Source of the DNA: Pseudohalocynthiibacter aestuariivivens
Lineage (GTDB): Bacteria; Pseudomonadota; Alphaproteobacteria; Rhodobacterales; Rhodobacteraceae
Length of the DNA stretch: 39,416 nucleotides
Direction: 5' to 3'
Assembly: GCF_018457175.1 (NCBI RefSeq)
Contig: NZ_JAGFNU010000018.1
Coordinates: 1-39,416 of the forward strand
Shown: in pieces, positions 1-8,528 of the stretch
Layout: the number at the start of each line of letters is the position of its first letter
Numbering within the stretch: position 1 is the first letter of the stretch
Made by a program: the position numbers and the translations under genes
Notes under the pieces: generated by a model
The model's database searches: none
The model's input: only the letters and a program-made list of their open reading frames with translations
What the model was told of the DNA's origin: nothing

Positions 1-60
1 TCTGAGGCCGCAAAGAAAACACGAAAGGAAACACCGACATTGACCGCGAAATAAACGCTG

Positions 61-114
61 ATACATAATCAAGGGTGGGTCAAATCTCGGTGAAAATACC
101 GGGTCAGTTCTCAA
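61..114. mobile_element. Possible insertion-sequence end (IS21-like) remnant
   Basis: Two imperfect direct copies of a GGGTCARWTCTCRR motif lie at 77-90 and 101-114, 24 bp apart. Closely spaced internal repeats of this form resemble, from memory, the termini of IS21-family elements; the matching transposase genes would lie to the left, outside the window. In the first 54 bases an open frame runs to a TAA at 52-54 and could be the last codons of a gene in that element. The family call rests on the repeat pattern alone. Confidence 0.33.
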
Positions 115-406
115 CGCAAATCAACACCTTGTCATCTGAACTCAACGGGCTTAGCCACTGTTGATTGTCGCGGATATAGCCCTCACTGACAATTAGAGCC
201 GCCAACCCTAACGCCACCCAAAACAGGCTTTTCAATCCAATCCATGTAAACGACCCTAGGATACGTGCGTTTGCCGTTGCTTTGGCGACAGTTGCGCTCC
301 GCTTGTAAGCGGCTCGTTCAAAGACAAAGCCGAGTTTTCCGAGTTTGGTGCGGAGTTGCCAGTACCAAGGCTTGGAACCAATCCAGATTTTCAGTCTATC
401 AATCAA
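104..406 (-). pseudogene. Small membrane ORF, probably 3'-truncated
   Basis: This 100-codon minus-strand ORF starts with ATG at 406. It has a basic N-terminal half (many Lys/Arg over residues 1-45) and one clear hydrophobic segment at about residues 57-76, followed by a short polar tail, so the product would be a single-pass membrane protein. I do not recognise the family. Its last four codons and stop (TGA at 104-106) are read from the putative insertion-sequence terminal repeat, so the natural 3' end has probably been lost. No strong ribosome-binding site is visible. It may also be a spurious ORF. Confidence 0.3.
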
Positions 407-977
407 AAAATACCCAATAAAAATTGCCTATCACACAACATGTAGTTGCATCTGACCGCATTTACTAGATTTTTACGCCGCAAAACACCTTTCCGCTTTT
501 CAAGCGCTAGGGACGGCAGCCAGGAATGCGAATGACCGCTTTCATGCTTGTTCGGTCGTTGTGGTGGGCCCGCAGCGAAGGCCCGCTATCCGCCCTTTGG
601 TGCAATGGGACGCGCAGGCTTGAAGTCTTTGGGTCCTTCCCCGGTCCTTTCTGCATGCGGATAATTCGCACCCCACGCCAAGCAAGTGTTTTGAATTTCA
701 GAAGGGTTGAGGATGGGGTTGTTGTTGTCTTGGTCGTGCACTTGGTGTGAGCGTTCAAGAACAAAAGACCACCGGGGTTGAAATACTTTCTCTTGGTCGG
801 GCGTACCGGCGCGGGTAGCTCAGTTTACACGCCCGCCGATTTGAGGAAAAAAGCCCATTTCTGAAGTTCATAGAATATCTAAGGCAGATTGAGTGAAATC
901 CTGAAATTCTTTCACTCGATTTAAGCCATGGCGCAGTTGAAACCGAGGAAGCAAAGGGAGGCGTTCGACTGAGTTAC
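407..977. other. Gene-poor stretch beside the left copy of a long repeat
   Basis: No convincing gene is seen here. Overlapping ORFs of 74 and 85 codons on opposite strands (about 507-764) share the same DNA, lack ribosome-binding sites and have odd composition, so they are treated as non-coding or as debris of an older element. The left copy of the 57-bp direct repeat occupies 806-862. The rest up to the stop of the LysR gene at 978 is AT-richer DNA with no clear terminator. Confidence 0.4.
806..862 (+). repeat. 57-bp direct repeat, left copy
   Basis: This segment matches 34849-34905 in the same orientation at 55 of 57 positions by eye (differences at 831 and 859). It contains a short inverted repeat (GCGGGT at 811-816 with GCCCGC at 831-836); in the right copy the 831 change makes the stem fully Watson-Crick, so pairing is kept in both. 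Upstream and downstream flanks are unrelated. The two copies bracket the whole catabolic locus and the integrase module. Confidence 0.8.
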
Positions 978-1895
978 CTAAGAGTGTGCTTCTTGCAGCA
1001 TCCAATCAATGAATTTCCTGACCTTTGGGCGATCAAGAGATTGTCTTGTCGTGACGACATCATACCCGATACCCGGATGCGCGGAAACACCGAAAGGATC
1101 GATCAAAAGGCCATTGGTGACATAGCTTTCGAGGACAGGTTTGCTGCCCAAAATAAAGCCCTGACCGGCGATTGCCGCTTGAACCGCTTGATTGTAGTCG
1201 GTGTAGTTAATACCCTTTCCGGGTTGGACATCACGAGCACCAACGGCCTCAAGCCATGTGTGCCAGAAATTCCATTTTATCGTGGTTGTTGCCCAAGGGC
1301 ATGCAGAGAGGTCCCAACGCAGCAAGGCAGCGTCCTGCAAATCTGCAAACTCGGTTATCTGGGGGGGACCAGCCGCAAGGCTCGGGCTGCACAGCGCGCT
1401 CAAATGCTCGTCAAAGAGTCTGTGAGCAATGAAATCACCGTGATCCTGCACGCCAAAACGTACAGCTACACTCACGACACCATCTGTCAGATCGACTATG
1501 GTTAAGGACGAATCCACGAGGATTTCGATTTCTGGGTGCTGTTCACGGAAGTTTTGCAGCCGAGGGACAAGCCAGGCGGAGGCGATGGAGGGTTCGACTG
1601 AGACAATCAAGCGGTCATTTTCGCAGGCGTTTCGAATGCGCTGGACGGCGAAAACGATTTGACGAAAGGCACTGCTTAGATCGTCATGAGCCTGTGCCCC
1701 GATGCGGGTCAGTTCCATTTTCCGTCCCTCAAAGCTCATGAGCGGTTCGCCAAAGACATCTTCTAGTTTTCCTACCAGTTGCTTGACGGCAGCAGGGGTG
1801 ACGGCCAGTTCATCCGCAGCTTTCTTGTAGCTGCCAAGCCTGGCGGTGGCTTCAAAGGCACGCAATGCGTTTAGGGATGGCAGCCAACGAGACAT
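978..1895 (-). CDS. LysR-family regulator, GcvA type (copy 1)
   Basis: A 305-aa transcription factor of the GcvA/AmpR branch of LysR regulators. Residues 1-62 form the winged helix-turn-helix, opening with the SRWLPSLNALRAFEA signature, and residues about 90-300 form the periplasmic-binding-like effector domain. The ATG at 1893-1895 fits the family start. It is divergent from the AraC-type gene at 2094 and shares a 198-bp intergenic region carrying a 10-bp inverted repeat. It is clearly paralogous to the LysR protein at 24884: they share a DHGD-RLFDE segment, an LLRWDLS segment and a GQGF-GS segment. It probably senses the substrate of this locus or an intermediate. Effector and targets are inferred from position. 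Confidence 0.93.
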   Translation of the reverse strand: MSRWLPSLNALRAFEATARLGSYKKAADELAVTPAAVKQLVGKLEDVFGEPLMSFEGRKMELTRIGAQAHDDLSSAFRQIVFAVQRIRNACENDRLIVSVEPSIASAWLVPRLQNFREQHPEIEILVDSSLTIVDLTDGVVSVAVRFGVQDHGDFIAHRLFDEHLSALCSPSLAAGPPQITEFADLQDAALLRWDLSACPWATTTIKWNFWHTWLEAVGARDVQPGKGINYTDYNQAVQAAIAGQGFILGSKPVLESYVTNGLLIDPFGVSAHPGIGYDVVTTRQSLDRPKVRKFIDWMLQEAHS

Positions 1896-1896
1896 T

Positions 1897-1967
1897 ATTA
1901 AGATTACCTAAATGCGTTGCTCAGATCAAATAGCTTCTGAATCCAAAGTAACATGCCTAATCTTAAT
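1897..1967. promoter_or_regulatory. 10-bp inverted repeat in the divergent regulator promoter
   Basis: ATTAAGATTA at 1897-1906 is the perfect reverse complement of TAATCTTAAT at 1958-1967. The arms are 51 bp apart and frame the intergenic region between the LysR and GlxA-type genes. The left arm almost touches the LysR start codon. Paired sites at this distance suit a looping or dual-site autoregulatory arrangement, but no binding protein is proven. Confidence 0.45.
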
Positions 1968-2093
1968 CAATGTAGTGTTGTTGCGATTTCCAGTTTCTGG
2001 ATGCGAGGTGCTTCAGGTTTAGTTTTACTAACTGGCCCAAGTGCCGTGCTCGAAGAGATCACATGCAAGACCGATGGGAGGATTATCTGGACG

Positions 2094-3089
2094 ATGTTTC
2101 ACTTTGCAGACCCAAACGGATACGTGGCTGTTGTCCTGATGGAGGGGTTCTCGACCTTAAGCCTTGGTGCCATTGTGGAACCGTTCTCGTATCTGTCGCA
2201 GACGCATCCCGAAATCGCGCCCAAGCTGACCCTTGTCGGACTTCGGGGCCAACAGGTGCAGTCGCAAAGCGGAGTGATGGTGAATTGTGACGAGGAAAGC
2301 GAGGCCCTGATTGAACGACTGAAACACGGGCGTGCACCGGTGCGGGTTATTGTATGTGGCCCGGCGCATGCAGGGCCTTTCTATGATCGGTGTTTGTCAT
2401 CGCTCTTGCGGGTGGCAATACGGTATGGCGCCTCTATCTGTACTCTTGGTGCCGCCACGTGGCAGATGGCTGAAACTGGGCTGTTGAAGACCCGGGCAAC
2501 GACAGTACACTGGTCCTCGTTCGCAGCATTCTCGGAGCGATACAGCGACGTTGATACACGCGAAACGCTCTATGTTCCGTCCGAGATGATAGCCAGCTGC
2601 GCCGGGGAAACAGCCGCGCTCGATATGGCACTGGACCTAATTGCATCGATATCTCCGACTGCGGCAGAGCAGACGGCCAATCATCTGTTGGTGGCATTTC
2701 CACGTGTAGGGAAGACCTCCCAACCTGGCGCGCGGGGCAATCGATTGCGAGGCGTCCCGTCTCTCTTGGCTGATGCAGTCCGACTAATGGTGAATCACAT
2801 CGAAGACCCTTTGAATACGGCCGCAATTTCAGCGCATTGCGGTGTATCTGTACGCCAACTGGAGCGGTTGTTTCAGCGGCATCTTTGCGCCTCTCCGATG
2901 CAGTATTACACGCAGCTTCGGGTCCAGCACGCTCATGATCTGGTCTTGCAAACCGATATGTCATTGTTGGATGTCGCCGTGGCGTCAGGGTTTTCATCGA
3001 CAGGGCTGTTGAGCAAGAAGTTCAAGAAAAACTTCGGTCTGACCCCGTCACAGATGCGGAACCGTGCGCAGGTTGGCGCCACTGTTTGA
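2094..3089 (+). CDS. GlxA-family AraC-type transcriptional regulator
   Basis: A 331-aa two-domain regulator. The N-terminal part (about residues 10-185) is a DJ-1/PfpI-like domain opening with VVLMEGFSTLSLGAIVEPF, and the C-terminal ~100 residues are an AraC/XylS double helix-turn-helix (HCGVSVRQLERLFQRH; DVAVASGFSSTGLLSKKFKK). An in-frame ATG exists at 1953, but the 47 residues it would add do not resemble the family. The ATG at 2094 follows a GGGAGGA sequence and gives the usual family length. Close relatives control carnitine, choline, glycine betaine or dimethylglycine use, which agrees with the betaine-type transporters downstream. It sits divergently from a LysR gene and about 210 bp ahead of the CoA-ligase operon, which is its likeliest target. 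Confidence 0.85.
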   Translation: MFHFADPNGYVAVVLMEGFSTLSLGAIVEPFSYLSQTHPEIAPKLTLVGLRGQQVQSQSGVMVNCDEESEALIERLKHGRAPVRVIVCGPAHAGPFYDRCLSSLLRVAIRYGASICTLGAATWQMAETGLLKTRATTVHWSSFAAFSERYSDVDTRETLYVPSEMIASCAGETAALDMALDLIASISPTAAEQTANHLLVAFPRVGKTSQPGARGNRLRGVPSLLADAVRLMVNHIEDPLNTAAISAHCGVSVRQLERLFQRHLCASPMQYYTQLRVQHAHDLVLQTDMSLLDVAVASGFSSTGLLSKKFKKNFGLTPSQMRNRAQVGATV

Positions 3090-3298
3090 CCGCCTCAGGA
3101 GTCAGATTTCCTATATTGAGCGTTCAGATCATATGGCTAAGTGGTTTCCCCGGCTGAGGCTAGTCTGCAAGCGATTACGCTAAGAGAATTGCGTGTCGGA
3201 TTTTCGGAGAGACGGCGCCTTCCGCCAGTTTTTCTGAAGCGTGCGGACATGTTCGCACCGATCCACACGTGGTTCGATGTACAAGACAGGACTCGGAC

Positions 3299-5239
3299 AT
3301 GAAGAACGATATCTTATGGGCCCCTGATGAAGAGGCATTCACCGAGAGTGGGTTGGCGAGATTTGCCAAGGCCTGTGGATTTGATCCCAGGGGCTACACC
3401 GACCTGCACCGCTGGTCGGTCAGCGATCCTGGGGCCTTCTGGTCTGCGCTGTGGGATTTCGCGGATGTGCTTGGCGAAAAAGGCGATGTCTTCTTCGTAC
3501 CGGATGAGGCGGCCTGGATGACAGGTGCACGGTTTTTCCCGGATGCCCAGCTGAACCTTGTCGAAAACCTGCTGCGCGGCCCCGTGGCAGAAGTTGCTGT
3601 GTATGAAGTGCTCGAAGGTGGCGCTCAGCGGGCAATCACGAGGGCCGAGTTGCGCCAGTGCGTGGGCCGTGTCGCGTACGGCTTGAGGTCTCAGGGGGTG
3701 ATGCCAGGGGATCGGGTTGCGGGTGTTATGCCAAACACGATTGATGGATTGGTTGCCGCACAGGCCGCTCTTTCCATTGGAGCTGTCTGGACTTCGTGTT
3801 CCCCCGATTTTGGCACAGCGGCCATCGTGGATCGTATAGGTCAGGTGGATCCAAAGATTCTGTTTGCGGCACCACGTTATAGGTATGGTGGTAAGAACCA
3901 CGATATTGGCGCGCGGATTGCCGACGTCATGGCGCAGATGCCCTCGGTCGAGGCGCTTGTGCTGAGCGGCGAGGGGGATGTGCCCGCCGTATCATCGGTG
4001 GCCATGGATGCGTTTGGTCAGGAATCGGAGCTTGAGTTCGCGCGTCTACCATTCGATCATCCGGCATATATTCTCTACACGTCGGGCACGACTGGCGCGC
4101 CCAAGGCCATCGTCCACCGCGCTGGTGGTGTCTTGTTGCAGCATCTCAAGGAGCACATCCTGCATGGCGATGTGCGGCTAGGCGATAAAGTGATCTGGTA
4201 CACTAACACCGCGTGGATGATGTATCACTGGATGATGTCAGCACTTGGTGCAGGGGCGGCCATCGTGCTTTATGACGGTGCGCCGATCCTAAAGAAAGAT
4301 GAGGGGCTTGATCCCTCACCTTTGTGGAACTTGGCTGAAAAGATCGGCGTCACGCATCTGGGGACCAGCCCGAAATACCTCGCGACGCTGGCTGCCGAAG
4401 ATTATGCGCCTGGCAAACGACATGACCTGTCCGCCCTGCGCAGTTTGCTTGTCTGTGGCGCTCCCACACTGCCGCATCAGTTTGACTGGGTCTATCAGGC
4501 GATAAAACGCGACATGGTGTTCTCGTCGATCTCTGGTGGTACGGAAATTCTGGGCTCATTTCTGATCGGTTCGCCATTGCATCCGGTGCGGCGCGGGCAA
4601 TTGACGGTCAAGGCGCTTGGCCATGCGGTCGATGTGCTGGACGACCGCAATGCACCCTGCATAGGGCGGCGCGGCGATCTGGTCTGCACCGAGCCGTTTC
4701 CGTCGATGCCGCTGACTTTTTGGGGCGAGGGCGGTGATCAGCGGTATCTCGATACCTACTTCGCGGATCGGGCGGAAATCTGGACCCACGGAGACGTGGC
4801 CGAGCTGACCCACACGGGTGGTGGATATGTCCATGGCCGATCCGACAATACGCTGAAGCCCGGCGGCGTGCGCATCGGCATTTCCGAGATATACGCTGTG
4901 TGCGAGACGTATCCGGAACTGGATGATTTTCTGGTGTTTGGGGCCTCACACGAGGGTGACGAAGAGGTCGTCCTTTGTCTCAAACCGACTGAAGGGTCTG
5001 AGATCACCGCTGATCTGGTCAAGCGCATCCGGGGTCATATTCGCACCGCCGCATCGCCGCGCCATGTTCCGGCACGGGTACATTTGGTGTCAGACGTCCC
5101 TTACACGATTAACGGCAAGCGCGTGGAGGGGGCTGCGCGCACGACTGTGGCCGGAGGTCAGGTCAAGAACCTGGGCTCGATCGCCAATCCGGACTGTCTT
5201 GAACAATATAAATCGCTGCGCCGGGAGAACACCCTATGA
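3299..5239 (+). CDS. Acetoacetyl-CoA synthetase-like acyl-CoA ligase
   Basis: A 646-aa adenylate-forming ligase that should activate a short keto- or hydroxy-acid with ATP and CoA. The AMP-binding loop YTSGTTGAPKAIVHR starts near residue 260. The segment WMMYHWMMSALGAGAAIVLYD, the N-terminal LHRWSVSDPGAFW segment and LNLVEN are typical of acetoacetate-CoA ligases. The C-terminal domain ends with the catalytic lysine context YTINGKRVE. The ATG at 3299 gives the family length; an upstream start at 3269 adds ten residues not typical of the family. Its stop overlaps the next start (ATGA). In other organisms acetoacetate arises from carnitine degradation, so that is one possible role. The unusual downstream enzymes also leave room for a different acid. 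Confidence 0.9.
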   Translation: MKNDILWAPDEEAFTESGLARFAKACGFDPRGYTDLHRWSVSDPGAFWSALWDFADVLGEKGDVFFVPDEAAWMTGARFFPDAQLNLVENLLRGPVAEVAVYEVLEGGAQRAITRAELRQCVGRVAYGLRSQGVMPGDRVAGVMPNTIDGLVAAQAALSIGAVWTSCSPDFGTAAIVDRIGQVDPKILFAAPRYRYGGKNHDIGARIADVMAQMPSVEALVLSGEGDVPAVSSVAMDAFGQESELEFARLPFDHPAYILYTSGTTGAPKAIVHRAGGVLLQHLKEHILHGDVRLGDKVIWYTNTAWMMYHWMMSALGAGAAIVLYDGAPILKKDEGLDPSPLWNLAEKIGVTHLGTSPKYLATLAAEDYAPGKRHDLSALRSLLVCGAPTLPHQFDWVYQAIKRDMVFSSISGGTEILGSFLIGSPLHPVRRGQLTVKALGHAVDVLDDRNAPCIGRRGDLVCTEPFPSMPLTFWGEGGDQRYLDTYFADRAEIWTHGDVAELTHTGGGYVHGRSDNTLKPGGVRIGISEIYAVCETYPELDDFLVFGASHEGDEEVVLCLKPTEGSEITADLVKRIRGHIRTAASPRHVPARVHLVSDVPYTINGKRVEGAARTTVAGGQVKNLGSIANPDCLEQYKSLRRENTL

Positions 5240-6399
5240 ATGCCTCTTGGAGCAAAGCGGTCATTTCGGGCATCGGAGAGTTGAAACCCGAGCGCAAGAC
5301 TGACGGCATCAACACGATGGATTTGTTGATGAAGGTCTCAGCCCAAGCGGCACAGGATGCAGGACTGGAGCCCGGCGAAATTGACGGGCTGCTTGTCGGC
5401 CCGCAAGTGGGCGAGACCCCCCAACACGTCCCGGCGACGGTAGCAGAATATTTCGGGATGCAGCCGGTGATGTCCAATGTGGTCGATCTGGGCGGGGCCT
5501 CGGGGCCGGGCATGATCTGGCGTGCGGCGGCGGCCATTGAAATGGGCATGTGCGAGACAGTGCTTTGTGTGCTGGGAAACCATCGCAATCCTGTGTCGCC
5601 GCGTTCGCCCAATCGCAATCCGGCGCGCGAGTTTGACACACCGTTCGGGGCATCGGGGGCCAACACATCCTACGCGTTGCTGATGCAGGCGCATATGGCG
5701 AAATATGGCTGTACGCCCGAGGATTACGCCACAATCGCCGCCGGTGCTCGCGCCAATGCGCAGCTTAACCCGATGGCTATCTTTCACGGAAAGCCTGCGG
5801 ATGTGGATGATATTCTGGCCTCTCCGATGGTGACATCGCCGCTGCATTTGCTCGAGATCGTGATGCCCGTTGCGGGCGGTGAGGCGGTGATCGTCACCAC
5901 GCCTGAGAAAGCTAAAAGATCCGCACACCGACCGGTGCTTTTGCTTGGAGCAGGTGAGAAAATCACACACCGAGCGGTGAGTCAGGCGCCCAGTCTGACC
6001 TCTGGCCCGTTGAAACCGTCGATTGCACGCGCGCTGCAACAGGCCGCTATGGACGTCTCTGACATCGGCTTCCTGTCGCTCTATGATTGTTACACAATCA
6101 TGGTGGCCGCAACGATCGAGGATGCTGGACTTTGCAAACCCGGCGCGTTCGGGCAATGGCTGCGTGACAATGACGGCATGGGTTCTGATGCGCGCCAGCC
6201 GATCAATACCCATGGCGGCCAGCTTGGTTTTGGTCAACCCGATCTTGCCGGTGGTATGACCCATGTGGTTGAAGCCGTGCGCCAGTTGCGCGGCACAGCC
6301 GGTGGGCGCCAAATCGAGAATTGCGAAACGGCGCTGGTCACGGGAAACGGAGCGACCATGAGCGAGGCTGTGGCTCTGATTTTGGGAGGCGCATCATGA
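5236..6399 (+). CDS. Thiolase-fold protein lacking thiolase catalytic residues (Ltp2/SCPx-like)
   Basis: A 387-aa protein with the complete thiolase fold of the SCPx/lipid-transfer-protein branch. The nucleophilic Cys region normally reads CASG, but here it is GGASG (residues 86-90). The GHP histidine motif is GQP (333-335) and the C-terminal Cys motif is TGNG (369-372). All three classic thiolase catalytic positions are therefore changed, while INTHGG (323-328) and LYDCYT (282-287) are kept. Thiolase-fold proteins paired with a DUF35 protein and a MaoC hydratase are known in steroid side-chain degradation, where Ltp2 acts as a retro-aldolase. The two following genes are exactly such partners. 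I infer a CoA-ester aldolase rather than a thiolase. It is translationally coupled to both neighbours. Confidence 0.82.
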   Translation: MNASWSKAVISGIGELKPERKTDGINTMDLLMKVSAQAAQDAGLEPGEIDGLLVGPQVGETPQHVPATVAEYFGMQPVMSNVVDLGGASGPGMIWRAAAAIEMGMCETVLCVLGNHRNPVSPRSPNRNPAREFDTPFGASGANTSYALLMQAHMAKYGCTPEDYATIAAGARANAQLNPMAIFHGKPADVDDILASPMVTSPLHLLEIVMPVAGGEAVIVTTPEKAKRSAHRPVLLLGAGEKITHRAVSQAPSLTSGPLKPSIARALQQAAMDVSDIGFLSLYDCYTIMVAATIEDAGLCKPGAFGQWLRDNDGMGSDARQPINTHGGQLGFGQPDLAGGMTHVVEAVRQLRGTAGGRQIENCETALVTGNGATMSEAVALILGGAS

Positions 6400-6809
6400 C
6401 AGCTAGCCTGCAAGAGCTCTCGGTGCCGGGGCCAACGGTAACGGCACTTACAGAACCGTTCTGGGAGGCTGTTAAATCTGGCCGGCTGATGATCCAGCAT
6501 TGCGACAGCTGTGAGCGCTCGGTCTTTTATCCGCGTGCGATTTGCCCGCATTGCTGGGTGGATGCTCTGACTTGGACTGAGGCCTCGGGGCGAGGCAAGC
6601 TCAAAAGCTTTTCGCAGGTCTGGAAACCGGGTCATCCGGGATGGATTCCAGCTACCCCGTATCTGGTGGGACTGGTTGAGCTGAGCGAAGGGCCGACCAT
6701 GCTGAGCCACATCCTGACTGAGGGCGCGCAGGTGGCTGTTGGGGATGCTCTGCACTTCGCACCAACGCAGATCGGCGACCGGATACTGCCATGTTTTAAA
6801 ATGGGTTAA
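6396..6809 (+). CDS. DUF35 zinc-ribbon/OB-fold protein, partner of the thiolase-fold protein
   Basis: A 137-aa protein. A rubredoxin-like zinc ribbon near residues 36-52 shows two CxxC knuckles (CDSC and CPHC), followed by an OB fold of about 80 residues. The ATG overlaps the stop of the previous gene as ATGA, supporting this start over longer options. Members of this family bind thiolase-fold enzymes; the equivalent DUF35 domain of ChsH2 is needed for Ltp2 aldolase in cholesterol degradation. It probably stabilises the neighbouring protein or passes the acyl-CoA substrate to it. It is unlikely to be an enzyme alone. Confidence 0.88.
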   Translation: MTASLQELSVPGPTVTALTEPFWEAVKSGRLMIQHCDSCERSVFYPRAICPHCWVDALTWTEASGRGKLKSFSQVWKPGHPGWIPATPYLVGLVELSEGPTMLSHILTEGAQVAVGDALHFAPTQIGDRILPCFKMG

Positions 6810-6828
6810 CCAAGAAGGGGAGAGTAAG

Positions 6829-7281
6829 ATGAACGATAAAATTAAGGACGGCTGGGCGGGTGTGACCAACGGCAAGCCAACGGTTGGGCAAGCCAGCGAA
6901 CGCAGCCGCACCACGCAGATGCAGGATATTCATTCCTTCACTGATATGACGGGAGACCGAAACCCTGTGCACTATGACGAAGCGCTGGCGAAAAAGACCG
7001 CATTCGGCAAACTGATTGTGCAAGGCGGGGTTACAACGGGCATCTTGAATGCTTGCGTGGCCGAAGACTTGCCGGGGCCTGGCACCGTGTTTCTCAACAC
7101 CAACCTTAATTTCAAAAAAGCGGTGGGCGTGGGCGAAGAGATCACAGGCCGTGTCGAAGTGGCCTCAATGCGTGATGATAAGCCGATTTGTACGCTCAAC
7201 GTTTCTGTGCGCGATGCGGATGGTGATATCTGTGTCGAAGGCACCGCGACCACCTATACGATGCCTCTCGAAGGGCTTTGA
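6829..7281 (+). CDS. MaoC-like enoyl-CoA hydratase
   Basis: A 150-aa single hot-dog-fold protein of the MaoC/PhaJ (R-specific enoyl-CoA hydratase) family. The hydratase motif GDRNPVHYD (residues 42-50) keeps the catalytic Asp43 and His48. The following conserved HG dipeptide is QGG here. A strong GAAGGGGAGAG ribosome-binding site precedes the ATG. It probably hydrates an alpha,beta-unsaturated CoA ester to the beta-hydroxyacyl-CoA, which the thiolase-fold/DUF35 pair could then cleave by retro-aldol chemistry. Its stop lies just before a possible TTG start of the transporter gene, so the block is tightly packed. Confidence 0.9.
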   Translation: MNDKIKDGWAGVTNGKPTVGQASERSRTTQMQDIHSFTDMTGDRNPVHYDEALAKKTAFGKLIVQGGVTTGILNACVAEDLPGPGTVFLNTNLNFKKAVGVGEEITGRVEVASMRDDKPICTLNVSVRDADGDICVEGTATTYTMPLEGL

Positions 7282-7313
7282 AGGCACGGGCCAAGAGCAC
7301 ATTGGGTGCCGAG

Positions 7314-8510
7314 ATGGGTAAATGGCAGACGCTTTTTTTGACGGGCTTGGCCGTGCTGTTGTCATTGATGACATGGTTTTCGGCCACGGCCGTTTTGCCT
7401 GATCTGACAATGGTGCATGATCTGACGGCGGGCCAAGCAGCGTGGCTGACCAATGCGGTGCAGCTTGGCTTTGCCGTGGGGGCCCTGAGCGCTAGCATTC
7501 TGGCGGTCGCCGATATATGGCCTTTAACCCGCTATATGGCAACGGCGGCGGTATTGGCTTGTTTTGCGAATTTACTGCTGCTTATCGATTTGGGAGCGAC
7601 CGGGGCGATTGTGGCGCGTTTTGTGACGGGCATCGCCCTTGCCGGTGTCTATCCCTCGGCGATGAAGTTCATCGCCACTTGGTTCAAGACCGGGCGCGGC
7701 CTTGCGATGGGGGCCATGGTGGGCGCGCTGACGCTCGGGTCTGCCATGCCGCATTTTGTGCGCGGCACAGGCGGCACGGTGTCTTGGGAGGTGGTCGTGC
7801 TTGTTTGTTCACTCGGAAGTGCCGCAGCCGCGGTTCTCTTCGGTTGGGTCTTACGGGAAGGACCGCACGCGTTTGCACGCACCCGGGTCGATCTGCGGCA
7901 GGTGGGGCAGATTCTGCGCAACAAGCCGGTCATGCTCGCCAATCTGGGGTACTTCGGACATATGTGGGAGCTTTACGCGATGTGGGGGTGGTTTCTGGCC
8001 TATGCCGGATACGCGGCGACGGAAGGCATCGGGCTGACCAACGCCTCGCTCTTGACCTTTGCGGTGATTGCGGCGGGCGCACCGGGGTGCCTTTTGGGCG
8101 GCTGGCTTGCTGACCGGATTGGACGCTGTCGGACGACGATCCTGATGATGGGTGTTTCCGGGGCATCTGCCCTTCTCATCGGGCTCTTCTTCGGTGGGCC
8201 GCTTTGGGTCTTTATTTTGATCGCGCTCGTCTGGGGTTTCACCGTTGTGGCAGACAGCGCGCAATTCTCAGCCGCTGTGAGCGAGCTTTCGGAACCTCAT
8301 CTGGTCGGCTCGTCGCTGACGTTTCAGATGGGCGTGGGCTTTACCATTACTATCCTGGCAATTTGGCTCACCCCTTTGGTGGCTGCATGGTTGGGAAGCT
8401 GGCAGTGGACGTTTGTGATGCTGGCGCCGGGGCCACTGATTGGTGCAGTCGCAATGCATCTGCTCTACCGTCATCCAAGGTCCGTGCTGATGGCTAATGG
8501 GCAACGCTGA
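7314..8510 (+). CDS. Major facilitator superfamily transporter
   Basis: A 398-aa inner-membrane protein with about twelve hydrophobic segments. The MFS loop 2-3 region is weak, but the repeat motif WLADRIGRCRTT in the second half is typical. The ATG at 7314 is chosen; a TTG at 7278 would overlap the maoC stop and add twelve residues. It resembles the CynX/NimT-like group of small-anion or solute carriers. From its place between acyl-CoA enzymes and folate enzymes it may import an organic acid substrate or export a product. The substrate cannot be read from the sequence. Confidence 0.85.
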   Translation: MGKWQTLFLTGLAVLLSLMTWFSATAVLPDLTMVHDLTAGQAAWLTNAVQLGFAVGALSASILAVADIWPLTRYMATAAVLACFANLLLLIDLGATGAIVARFVTGIALAGVYPSAMKFIATWFKTGRGLAMGAMVGALTLGSAMPHFVRGTGGTVSWEVVVLVCSLGSAAAAVLFGWVLREGPHAFARTRVDLRQVGQILRNKPVMLANLGYFGHMWELYAMWGWFLAYAGYAATEGIGLTNASLLTFAVIAAGAPGCLLGGWLADRIGRCRTTILMMGVSGASALLIGLFFGGPLWVFILIALVWGFTVVADSAQFSAAVSELSEPHLVGSSLTFQMGVGFTITILAIWLTPLVAAWLGSWQWTFVMLAPGPLIGAVAMHLLYRHPRSVLMANGQR

Positions 8511-8528
8511 CCACATAGGAGGATCAAG

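Noticed and set aside
526-750. A 74-codon ORF and an opposite 85-codon ORF at 507-764.
   Set aside because: They overlap on opposite strands, have no ribosome-binding site and low-complexity ends; neither is supported as a gene.
811-836. A tRNA gene, because GCGGGTAGCTCAGTTTACAC resembles a tRNA 5' end.
   Set aside because: There is no anticodon arm, T arm or matching acceptor end; only a short hairpin can form.
5236-6399. Plain acetyl-CoA acetyltransferase (thiolase) function.
   Set aside because: The cysteine and histidine motifs needed for thiolysis are altered (GGASG, GQP, TGNG), so the usual name would mislead.
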